A stretch of DNA of 6,080 nt from Clostridiales bacterium (lineage in GTDB: Bacteria > Bacillota_A > Clostridia > Saccharofermentanales > Saccharofermentanaceae), in assembly GCA_024695545.1 (NCBI GenBank), contig JAILHZ010000144.1:1-6080 (forward strand). The letters are read 5' to 3'. The position numbers were made by a program, and so were the translations under genes. The stretch's first letter is position 1, and each line of letters starts with the position of its first letter. Positions 1 through 5,628 of this stretch are shown piece by piece. The notes below the pieces were generated by a model. It saw nothing but the letters and a program-made list of their open reading frames with translations. It did not search any database and was not told the DNA's origin.

Positions 1-1
1 G

Positions 2-922
2 TCTGTTATCACAGAATACCTCGGTTCTGCTGAAAATATCGTAGGTATCCACCCGGTATCTATGAGTGCTGCAGAGAATGGTCTTCTCGGCCAGATCTAT
101 CCTGAGATCCTTAAGGCAGATACCGGCTGGATCTCCGGTGATGAGGTCAACCTCGAAGAGCTCCTGCTTCTCAAGCCGGACATTGTCATCGGTGTTGGTG
201 AAGAGCAGGCAAAAGCGATCCGCGAGGCAGGCATCCCGGCACTGGCAACATCTGCGTCTGCCTGGAATTACGATATCATCGTTACCTATGAGCACTGGAT
301 CGATCTTCTCGATCAGGTATTTGGCGGCAGTGATTTTGCCAAGGCGGCAATGAGCAAGACAAACGAGATCCATGCAAATATTGTCGAGAAGACGAAGAAT
401 ATTAAGGACGAAGATAAGGCACGCGTACTCGTACTCTTTAAGTATTCAGATGCAGCGATGGTTGCTTCCGGTGTGAATTTCTTCGGACAGTGGTGGTGTG
501 AATCTGTCAATGCGTATAACGTTGCCAGCGAAGTAGACGGCGGATCGATCCTGAAGATCTCCATGGAGCAGGTATACCAGTGGAATCCGGATATCATTAT
601 CATCACGAATTTCTGCGGCACACAGCCAGAGGATCTTTATAACAACGCGATCGGAAATGATGACTGGAGCACCGTAAATGCGGTAAAGAACAAGAAGGTC
701 TATAAGATGCCTCTGGGTCTTTACAGAAGTTACACACCGGGTGGAGATACTCCGGTTACCATGCAGTGGATGGCACAGACAATCTATCCGGAACTCTTCT
801 CCGATATTGATATCCGTGAAGTTGCGAAGGCTTACTATAAGGAAATGTGCGGCTACGATCTTACTGATGCGCAGCTTGACATGATGTTCATTCCTTCCCG
901 CGATGCGGCCAGAGGTCTCTAA
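2..922 (+). CDS. Class-III ABC transporter substrate-binding protein (iron-complex/cobalamin type), 5'-truncated
   Basis: The frame is open from base 2 to the TAA at 920-922, so 306 residues are visible and the signal peptide and true start lie upstream. The ATG at 62 is an internal methionine: the residues before it (VITEYLGSAENIVGIHPVSM) are typical of the first lobe of COG0614 binding proteins. The family layout follows: lobe 1 with LLLLKPDIVIGVG, a long bridging helix (about visible residues 95-135), lobe 2 starting at ARVLVLF, then ISMEQVYQWNPDIIII and a C-terminal stretch with KNKKVYKMPLG and YPELFSDIDI. Proteins of this family are exported, usually lipid-anchored in Gram-positives, and deliver iron-siderophores, heme or corrinoids to a FecCD permease. 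The permease and ATPase genes follow directly, which fits. The ligand cannot be read from sequence; the WW-C and Tyr/Trp-rich second lobe might line the pocket (inference). Confidence 0.9.
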   Translation, partial: SVITEYLGSAENIVGIHPVSMSAAENGLLGQIYPEILKADTGWISGDEVNLEELLLLKPDIVIGVGEEQAKAIREAGIPALATSASAWNYDIIVTYEHWIDLLDQVFGGSDFAKAAMSKTNEIHANIVEKTKNIKDEDKARVLVLFKYSDAAMVASGVNFFGQWWCESVNAYNVASEVDGGSILKISMEQVYQWNPDIIIITNFCGTQPEDLYNNAIGNDDWSTVNAVKNKKVYKMPLGLYRSYTPGGDTPVTMQWMAQTIYPELFSDIDIREVAKAYYKEMCGYDLTDAQLDMMFIPSRDAARGL

Positions 923-930
923 TAGATCGT

Positions 931-943
931 AGGTGGGAATTTG
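931..943 (+). promoter_or_regulatory. Ribosome binding site and TTG start of the permease
   Basis: AGGTGGG at 931-937 lies 3-4 bases before a TTG codon at 941-943. No in-frame ATG nearby would give the usual FecCD N-terminus, and the TTG gives MKKKTEILWVIG, a normal charged start before the first membrane segment. The short spacing and non-ATG start may keep permease translation below that of the binding protein (inference). Confidence 0.6.
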
Positions 944-1939
944 AAGAAGAAAACAGAAATCTTATGGGTGATCGGTATTCTTGTGGCACTTGTGGCTTCC
1001 TTCATAGCGGCGCTGGTGATCGGAAGATACCAGATCCCGGTCAAAGACTGTGTCAAAGTCCTCCTTGGCATGAAGGTCGATGATCCGAATGTAAAAACCG
1101 TACTCTATAAGATCCGACTTCCGAGGTCGATCCTTGCGATCATTGCGGGAGCAGGTCTGGCAGTGGCCGGTGCGGCCTTTCAGAGCATGTTTTCGAACCC
1201 GCTGGCGACACCCGATACACTGGGCGTCGCCACGGGCGCTTCTTTCGGAGCGACACTCGGAATTATGTTCCATCTTCCTTCTCTGGGAATTCAGGGAACG
1301 GCATTCATCATGGGTCTTGTCGCAGTCGGACTGGTGTATATGATCAGCCGGGTCAAAGGTGAGTCCACTCTGGTTATGCTGATCCTTTCCGGTATGGTGA
1401 TCAGTTCGCTCTTCGAAGCATTGGTGTCTCTGATCAAGTATGTCGCCGATCCGCAGGATGTTCTTCCCGAGATCACATACTGGCTCATGGGAAGCCTGGC
1501 AGGCACCAGTTTCAAGAAACTCTATATCGGAACGATTCCGATGCTTATCGGTATCGTGATCCTTTTCTGCCTGAGATGGAAACTGAATGTCCTTTCATTG
1601 AATGATGATGAAGCAAAGGCAATGGGTATCAATCTCAAGCTTATGCGCGGACTGACCATCGTGTCCTCGACCATGATTACCGCTTCGGTAATCGCCATGT
1701 GCGGCAAGGTCGGCTGGATCGGTATTCTGATTCCGCATATCTCACGTATGATGTTCGGAAATAACAACAAATATGTTATTCCTGCCAGCATCGGACTGGG
1801 TGCGACGTATCTGCTCCTCATCGATACGATCGCAAGATCCGCGACGGCGGCAGAACTGCCGATATCCATACTTACAGCAATTCTCGGAGCACCTGTATTT
1901 ATCGTGCTCCTGCGTCGGACAGGAGGTGTGAAAACATGA
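941..1939 (+). CDS. FecCD-family ABC transporter permease
   Basis: This is a 332-residue, very hydrophobic protein of normal length for the FecCD/BtuC family, whose members have about ten membrane helices and act as homodimers. The first membrane segment is at residues 7-28. The family signature follows: RLPRSI at 59-64, then a GAGLAVAGAAFQ helix and NPLATPDTLG at 86-95. The loop DDEAKAMGINLKLMRG (about 222-237) is where these permeases contact the ATPase, and GWIGILIPHISR at 258-269 matches the conserved G-x-I-G-L-x-x-P-H-x-x-R block. The C-terminus ELPISILTAILGAPVFIVLL is also canonical. Its stop overlaps the ATPase start (ATGA at 1936-1939), so the two are translationally coupled. Known substrates of the family are iron-siderophores, heme, cobalamin and some metal chelates; the exact one is not determinable here. 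Confidence 0.95.
   Translation: MKKKTEILWVIGILVALVASFIAALVIGRYQIPVKDCVKVLLGMKVDDPNVKTVLYKIRLPRSILAIIAGAGLAVAGAAFQSMFSNPLATPDTLGVATGASFGATLGIMFHLPSLGIQGTAFIMGLVAVGLVYMISRVKGESTLVMLILSGMVISSLFEALVSLIKYVADPQDVLPEITYWLMGSLAGTSFKKLYIGTIPMLIGIVILFCLRWKLNVLSLNDDEAKAMGINLKLMRGLTIVSSTMITASVIAMCGKVGWIGILIPHISRMMFGNNNKYVIPASIGLGATYLLLIDTIARSATAAELPISILTAILGAPVFIVLLRRTGGVKT
1886..1910 (+). repeat. 7-bp inverted repeat in the last codons of the permease gene
   Basis: GGAGCAC (1886-1892) and GTGCTCC (1904-1910) are perfect inverted copies separated by 11 bases. In RNA this could form a hairpin ending 10 bases before the ATPase ribosome binding site. It is inside coding sequence and has no T-run, so it is not an intrinsic terminator. 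It may be chance. Confidence 0.4.
1921..1938 (+). promoter_or_regulatory. Strong ribosome binding site inside the permease 3' end
   Basis: AGGAGGTG at 1921-1928 is an almost full anti-Shine-Dalgarno match, 7 bases before the ATG at 1936. It lies inside the last codons of the permease gene and fixes the ATPase start at 1936, overlapping the permease stop. Confidence 0.8.
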
Positions 1940-2853
1940 ATTTCGAAGTCGAACATGCATCTTTTGGTTATAGAAAAGAACCTGATATCCTTAAGGATAT
2001 TCATTTCCAGATCGGAAAAGGTGAGATCCTTTCTATATTAGGTTCAAATGGTGTAGGTAAAACTACGCTTCTAAAGTGTACACTCGGTTTCCTGCCATGG
2101 AGATCAGGACAGACTCTGATCGACGGGAAGCCATGGGGTGAGTGGAAGAATCAGGATATCTGGAAAAGGATCGGCTATGTACCGCAGGCGAAAAGATCTG
2201 CGTTTTCCTATACGACGGAAGAGATGGTGCTGCTTGGCAGAAATGCCCATCTGGGACTTCTTTCCCAGCCAAGTAAGAAAGACTACGATCATGCGAAGGA
2301 GTGTCTCGAGATGGTCGGCATGAGCCGTCTGATCGGCAAGCTCTGTAATGAGATCTCCGGCGGTGAGTTGCAGATGGTCCTGATTGCCAGAGCACTGGCG
2401 ACAGATCCGGAGCTTCTGATCCTCGATGAGCCGGAATCGAATCTTGACTTTAAAAACCAGTTGATCGTTATTCATACGATCCGGGATCTTTGTAGAGAAC
2501 GGGGTATATCTTCCATAGTAAATACACATTATCCGGAACATGCGCTGGCGATCTCACATAAGGCGCTGATACTGAATAGAGATGGCACGAATGCTTTCGG
2601 CAATGCTGAAGAGATCATCAATGAAGAGCGTCTGGCCAAGGCTTTTGACGTAGATGTGCGTATCCGTTCCTTCATGGTGGCAGAGAATACGCACACGTGT
2701 GTACTTCCAATCGATATCGTCAGGAAAAGCACCCGTGAACGCGGCGATGGCGAGATCCGTGTAGCTATGGAAGAAGATGAACAGGAGTCGTACCGGGATA
2801 CCCGCAGAAAGCGGGTATCGAAGAAACAAACTATCAGGAAAGAGGTGAGCTGA
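1936..2853 (+). CDS. ABC transporter ATP-binding protein (FecE/BtuD-like) with a charged C-terminal tail
   Basis: This 305-residue ATPase powers the FecCD permease. All nucleotide-binding motifs are present: Walker A GSNGVGKTT at 36-44, Q-loop Q84 in RIGYVPQ, signature ISGGE at 140-144, Walker B LLILDEP at 160-166 with D164 and catalytic E165, D-loop SNLD at 168-171, and switch His198 in NTHYPEHA. ISGGE and the D-F-x-N-Q segment after the D-loop are usual for siderophore/cobalamin ATPases. Such proteins are usually about 250-265 residues; here roughly 45 more follow, acidic first (EEDEQES) and then strongly basic (RDTRRKRVSKK). That tail is unexplained and may be regulatory or protein-binding (inference). 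The start overlaps the permease stop, and the next gene begins two bases after its stop. Confidence 0.95.
   Translation: MNFEVEHASFGYRKEPDILKDIHFQIGKGEILSILGSNGVGKTTLLKCTLGFLPWRSGQTLIDGKPWGEWKNQDIWKRIGYVPQAKRSAFSYTTEEMVLLGRNAHLGLLSQPSKKDYDHAKECLEMVGMSRLIGKLCNEISGGELQMVLIARALATDPELLILDEPESNLDFKNQLIVIHTIRDLCRERGISSIVNTHYPEHALAISHKALILNRDGTNAFGNAEEIINEERLAKAFDVDVRIRSFMVAENTHTCVLPIDIVRKSTRERGDGEIRVAMEEDEQESYRDTRRKRVSKKQTIRKEVS
2794..2819 (+). repeat. 9-bp perfect inverted repeat with an alternative 4-bp stem, near the ATPase 3' end
   Basis: GATACCCGC (2797-2805) and GCGGGTATC (2811-2819) are perfect inverted copies with a 5-base loop (AGAAA). An upstream CGGG (2794-2797) could instead pair with CCCG (2801-2804), so two mutually exclusive stems are possible. 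It lies in the basic-tail codons of the ATPase, 36 bases before the next gene, between the transporter genes and the three intracellular genes. There is no T-run after it. A role in mRNA processing, stability or attenuation is inference. Confidence 0.5.
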
Positions 2854-2855
2854 AG

Positions 2856-3809
2856 ATGAGTGTTTGTGAAATGAATGAGGAACTCCACTATACTGCGGAG
2901 AATAAAAATGCAGGATTCCTGGGACGTGTTCCATGCGTAGTCCAGCTGCCGTTTCAGGATTATCTGGACAGCATCTTCAAGAGCCGCGAAGAGTATAACA
3001 TTGCGCTGGCCGAATTTGGGGTGGACTGGCTGAAGAATGTGTTTGAGACTTGCGACCCGGATGTGCTGATGGGCGCGGGAATCGAAGGTTTTGTTTCCGA
3101 ACCGGAAATCGAGAAGAGAGGATACACCAGAGTGCATCCTGAACTTCTGGACAATCCGGACTTCCGGGATTTCAAAGATCCCAAAGGAATCTTCGATATA
3201 TATTCCTGTATTCCGCTGGTCATGGTTGTCGATAAGATGGCGGCAGCAGGAAGAGAGCTTCCGAAGAGCTTCGCTGATCTTCTTTCTCCGGAATATGCCC
3301 ATTCGATCGTGTTTCCGGATGACGGGCACATGTTCGATGGGATCATTCTGACCTATGTTCACCAGGTGGCCGGTGATGAGGGAATAAAGCGACTTCGTGA
3401 AAATATCCACTCGATCGTTCATCCCTCGCAGATGATCAAGCCGGGCGGAGTGGAAGGAAAGCCTTTTATCTATGTGATGCCGTGGATCTTCGGGACAATC
3501 AAAGCGCGTCAGGCATATATGGAACTGATCTGGTTTTCCGATGGTGCACCGATCCTTCCTGTTGTGGTTACCAGTAAGAATACGCCTTGCGCAGAATCAA
3601 TGACCAAGGGCCTCTTTTCGAAAAAAGCAGGAGAGATCTTCAGAAATGACGGATTCTTCCCGAGTAATGTCACGGATGTAGATAACCGGCTTCCGGGGAA
3701 ACTCCGTTTTGTCGGCTGGGATTATATCTATCGTGAAGAGCTTCCTGAAATCATTGCCCGCTGTAAATCACTGATATCCGGGGATGACCCGGACAGCGGG
3801 AACAAGTGA
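2856..3809 (+). CDS. Cytosolic solute-binding-protein-like protein (AfuA/ThiB/PotD-type fold), no signal peptide
   Basis: This 317-residue protein resembles the COG1840-type binding proteins of iron, thiamine and polyamine importers. The clearest match is LPKSFADLLSPEYAHSI with VFPDDG (residues 135-156), the hinge-region block normally read as P-x-S-W-x-D-L-L-D-P-x-Y-x-G-K-I. The C-terminal half (AESMTKGLFSKKAGEIF with NDGFFPSN) matches their usual 'A-x-x-F-x-x-F-L-x-S-x-x-G-Q-x-I-x-x-x-x-G-F-x-P' ending. The N-terminus is polar (MSVCEMNEELHYTAENK) with no hydrophobic segment and no lipobox, so it should stay in the cytosol. The ATG at 2856 is preceded by AGAGGTG at 2841-2847; ATG 2871 is a less likely alternative and also gives no signal. 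It sits two bases after the ATPase and just before a metallochaperone-like GTPase. An intracellular carrier or sensor of the imported ligand is plausible (inference); the ligand is unknown. Confidence 0.75.
   Translation: MSVCEMNEELHYTAENKNAGFLGRVPCVVQLPFQDYLDSIFKSREEYNIALAEFGVDWLKNVFETCDPDVLMGAGIEGFVSEPEIEKRGYTRVHPELLDNPDFRDFKDPKGIFDIYSCIPLVMVVDKMAAAGRELPKSFADLLSPEYAHSIVFPDDGHMFDGIILTYVHQVAGDEGIKRLRENIHSIVHPSQMIKPGGVEGKPFIYVMPWIFGTIKARQAYMELIWFSDGAPILPVVVTSKNTPCAESMTKGLFSKKAGEIFRNDGFFPSNVTDVDNRLPGKLRFVGWDYIYREELPEIIARCKSLISGDDPDSGNK
3777..3793 (+). repeat. 6-bp inverted repeat near the 3' end of the cytosolic binding-protein gene
   Basis: TCCGGG (3777-3782) and CCCGGA (3788-3793) are perfect inverted copies around a 5-base loop, 13 bases before the stop codon. 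A hairpin there would precede the ribosome binding region of the GTPase gene. It is GC-rich but has no T-run. It may be chance. Confidence 0.35.
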
Positions 3810-3831
3810 GTTGAGGAATGGAGACTAAGAC

Positions 3832-4515
3832 ATGAAACTTGTAACTTTCGCGGGTCCTCCTGCGACCGGGAAGACGACGGTCATGACCCGTATCGTAAAA
3901 GAACTGGAGAATTTGGGCAACCGCATCGGAGCATGCAAATTCGATTGCCTTCAGACAGAAGATGACAAACTATACGCTGCGTCCGGCATCCCTTCCATCA
4001 AGGGATTGTCGGCGGAGCTCTGTCCCGACCATTATTACATTACCAACATTCAGCTGGTATATGACTGGGGGCAAAAGGAAGGATTTGACTTCCTGTTTAC
4101 AGAGAGTGCCGGGCTTTGTAACCGCTGCTCTCCGTATATTAAAAACGTACTGTCCGTATGTGTGATCGATCAGCTCTCCGGGATCCATGCCCCGAGGAAG
4201 ATCGGACCGCTTCTGAAACTGGCGGATATTGTTCTGATTACCAAAGGGGACATCGTTTCTCAGGCGGAGCGCGAAGTTTTCTTAAGAAGAGTGGAGATCT
4301 CCAATCCCAGAGCGCGCATCTTCCACGTAAACGGATTGACCGGTCAGGGTATATCCGAAGTGGCAAACTCGATCCGGGAACTGGCGCAAGAGAGAAATAT
4401 CGACAATGAGACACTTCGTTTTCCGATGCCGATGGCGCTTTGCTCCTATTGCCTGGGTGAAACCAAGATCGGTAAGGAATACCAGATCGGAAACGTCAAG
4501 CATATAAAGCTCTGA
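3832..4515 (+). CDS. UreG/HypB-like P-loop GTPase, Cys-rich, putative metallochaperone
   Basis: This 227-residue protein follows UreG, the GTPase that delivers nickel to urease, block by block. P-loop GPPATGKT is at 8-15. T-E-D-D (42-45) is followed by E-L-C-P-D-H (62-67), corresponding to UreG T-x-E-D and its metal-binding C-P-H. FTESAGLCNRCSPY (89-102) corresponds to the E-S-G-G-D-N...F-S-P-E segment. VIDQLSGIHAPRKIGP (111-126) corresponds to V-I-D-x-x-x-G-D-x-x-P-R-K-G-G-P, and ITKGD (136-140) stands in for the N-K-x-D base-recognition motif. UreG normally has few cysteines; here there are C35, C39, C64, C96/C99, C110 and a C-terminal C204/C207 pair, suggesting thiol metal or cluster binding. 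The G4 Asn-to-Thr change could alter guanine specificity. ATG 3832 is preceded by GGAG at 3820-3823. No urease or hydrogenase gene is in view, so the client is unknown. Confidence 0.8.
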   Translation: MKLVTFAGPPATGKTTVMTRIVKELENLGNRIGACKFDCLQTEDDKLYAASGIPSIKGLSAELCPDHYYITNIQLVYDWGQKEGFDFLFTESAGLCNRCSPYIKNVLSVCVIDQLSGIHAPRKIGPLLKLADIVLITKGDIVSQAEREVFLRRVEISNPRARIFHVNGLTGQGISEVANSIRELAQERNIDNETLRFPMPMALCSYCLGETKIGKEYQIGNVKHIKL

Positions 4516-4550
4516 GAAAATCACAGTTAATCCCGAAAGGACATCTATCC

Positions 4551-5537
4551 ATGATCAAGACAAATCTTAAAGATCTTCTGATCTCCTGCCCGTATATTTC
4601 ATATTATCTCGATGATTTTGAAGAGGATTTTGATAAAGAGATTTCTTTTGAAGAAAACCTCCGAAAGTTTCCGGATTATTTCTTCGAACAGAGAAAAATG
4701 AGCCGGGAGGAAGTCGCAGAAGAATTCGAGACGTACATTCGAGCAGCACAGGAGAGGCTTCATCAGGAGATCAAGAGCGTAACATCTGTGACGATCCTTC
4801 CGGGACGCGGAAAGGACGGAACAAAGGAGATTTTTGATCCGATTGAGATCCGGAAGGGCGAAATGGTGGCGATCGTCGGTGAAACCGGAAGCGGAAAAAG
4901 CCGTCTTCTGGAAGATATTGAATGGCAGGCGATGGGGGATACCCCCACGGGCAGGACAGTTCTCATCGACGGGATGAAAAAGACCGAGTATCGAAGGAAA
5001 GGCGGACGCTCACGTGCAATCGCACAGCTTTCCCAGAATATGAATTTTGTTCTCGACATGAATGTCGGGGAATTCCTTACCATGCATGCTGAGTGTTTCC
5101 TTAGAAAAGAGGAGATCCCGGAGAAAGTTCAAAAGGTATATGATGTTGCCGCTTCTCTGGCAGGAGAGACTTTCTCCATGGATACAGCGGTCACAGCTTT
5201 AAGCGGGGGACAGTCACGTGCTCTGATGATCGCAGACTGTGCTTTTCTTTCCCGTGCACCGATCGTGCTGATCGACGAGATCGAAAACGCCGGCATCGAC
5301 AGAAGACGAGCCATGGATCTTCTGACTGGTAACGATAAGATCGTACTTATCGCGACGCATGACCCGATCCTCTCGCTTATGGCTCCGAAACGTATCACGA
5401 TCCGAAACGGTGGTATTTCCAGCATTCTGCTTCGTGATGAGCAGGAAGAGGCTGTGCTTCTCCGTGCAGAGAAGATGGATCATGAACTGATGATCCTTCG
5501 GAATGCGATCCGAAGAGGAGAGAGGATATCTATCTGA
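4551..5537 (+). CDS. Stand-alone ABC ATPase with an extra N-terminal domain, no partner permease
   Basis: This 328-residue protein has a polar, acidic N-terminal domain (about 1-75) and then one ABC domain. Walker A GETGSGKS is at 110-117, a Q-loop candidate at Q159 or Q162, signature LSGGQ at 217-221, Walker B IVLIDE at 238-243 with catalytic E243, an AGID segment at 247-250 in the D-loop position, and switch His270 in ATHDP. No membrane protein is encoded nearby to serve it, and it has no membrane segment. Known soluble ABC proteins without permeases include SufC (Fe-S assembly) and component A2 of methyl-CoM reductase activation, so ATP-driven cofactor assembly or protein remodelling is a reasonable guess (inference). 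The N-terminal segment (P14 onward, then SREEVAEEF at 51-59) faintly recalls DUF1858/ScdA-N helical domains but lacks their cysteines. The ribosome binding site AAAGGA (4536-4541) is 9 bases before the ATG; the 35-base gap to the GTPase gene shows no promoter. Confidence 0.8.
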   Translation: MIKTNLKDLLISCPYISYYLDDFEEDFDKEISFEENLRKFPDYFFEQRKMSREEVAEEFETYIRAAQERLHQEIKSVTSVTILPGRGKDGTKEIFDPIEIRKGEMVAIVGETGSGKSRLLEDIEWQAMGDTPTGRTVLIDGMKKTEYRRKGGRSRAIAQLSQNMNFVLDMNVGEFLTMHAECFLRKEEIPEKVQKVYDVAASLAGETFSMDTAVTALSGGQSRALMIADCAFLSRAPIVLIDEIENAGIDRRRAMDLLTGNDKIVLIATHDPILSLMAPKRITIRNGGISSILLRDEQEEAVLLRAEKMDHELMILRNAIRRGERISI

Positions 5538-5548
5538 CAGTTGGTTTT

Positions 5549-5556
5549 GACCGGTC
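5549..5556 (+). other. 8-bp palindrome GACCGGTC upstream of the regulator promoter
   Basis: GACCGGTC is a perfect palindrome 11 bases after the ABC ATPase stop and just upstream of the predicted -35 region. It could be an operator half or a binding site for the regulator encoded downstream, but a single 8-mer is weak evidence. Confidence 0.2.
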
Positions 5557-5558
5557 TA

Positions 5559-5587
5559 TAGTCGAAACAGTGAGTCTGTGATATAAT
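5559..5587 (+). promoter_or_regulatory. Extended -10 sigma-A promoter for the AraC-type regulator gene
   Basis: TATAAT at 5582-5587 is a perfect -10 box preceded by TG at 5579-5580, giving the extended form TGATATAAT. The -35 position 17 bases upstream (5559-5564, TAGTCG) is poor, as is common for extended -10 promoters. A start near 5594 is expected. This makes the regulator gene its own transcription unit, though no clear terminator separates it from the operon upstream. Confidence 0.65.
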
Positions 5588-5593
5588 CTGTCG

Positions 5594-5609
5594 GTTAGCG
5601 AAGGCTAAC
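5594..5609 (+). promoter_or_regulatory. Leader hairpin at the predicted 5' end of the regulator mRNA
   Basis: GTTAGC (5594-5599), loop GAAG, and GCTAAC (5604-5609) form a perfect 6-bp stem. It begins 7 bases after the -10 box, so it would sit at the very 5' end of the transcript and leave the ribosome binding site (GAGAGG, 5617-5622) free. The bases after it (ATTTGAC) are not a T-run, so it is a poor terminator for the upstream operon. A 5'-end stability element, or a DNA operator overlapping the start site, are both possible. Confidence 0.4.
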
Positions 5610-5628
5610 ATTTGACGAGAGGTAGATT

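Noticed and set aside
62..922. ATG at 62 as the true start of the first binding protein
   Set aside because: The same frame is open back to base 2 and encodes conserved family sequence there; starting at 62 would remove part of lobe 1 and any signal peptide. The gene is cut by the window edge.
1522..2004. A 160-codon minus-strand open frame over the permease end
   Set aside because: It is antisense to the conserved permease C-terminus and the ATPase start, and has no family motif.
2529..3422. A long open frame on the minus strand (297 codons)
   Set aside because: It spans the ends of two well-supported plus-strand genes, shows no recognisable domain, and is low in the composition expected of a real protein (many Ser/Arg/Ile from antisense reading).
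3818..3835. Five-codon mini-frame (METKT) whose stop overlaps the GTPase ATG
   Set aside because: The nearest Shine-Dalgarno-like bases end one or two bases before its ATG, which is too close for initiation; the GGAG at 3820-3823 serves the ATG at 3832.
4465..4498. Two copies of AGATCGG near the GTPase 3' end as a regulatory direct repeat
   Set aside because: Both lie in coding sequence and GATC-containing heptamers are common throughout the window, so a pair is not remarkable.
3832..4515. Calling the GTPase ureG
   Set aside because: The motifs are UreG-like but no urease structural or accessory gene is present and the cysteine pattern and G4 motif differ, so a gene symbol would mislead.
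5547..5552. TTGACC as the -35 box for the TATAAT at 5582
   Set aside because: The spacer would be 29 bases, far beyond the usual 16-18; the extended -10 (TG at 5579-5580) explains the promoter better.
5594..5609. Hairpin as the intrinsic terminator of the upstream operon
   Set aside because: Only 6 bp of stem with mixed AT/GC pairs and no T-run behind it.
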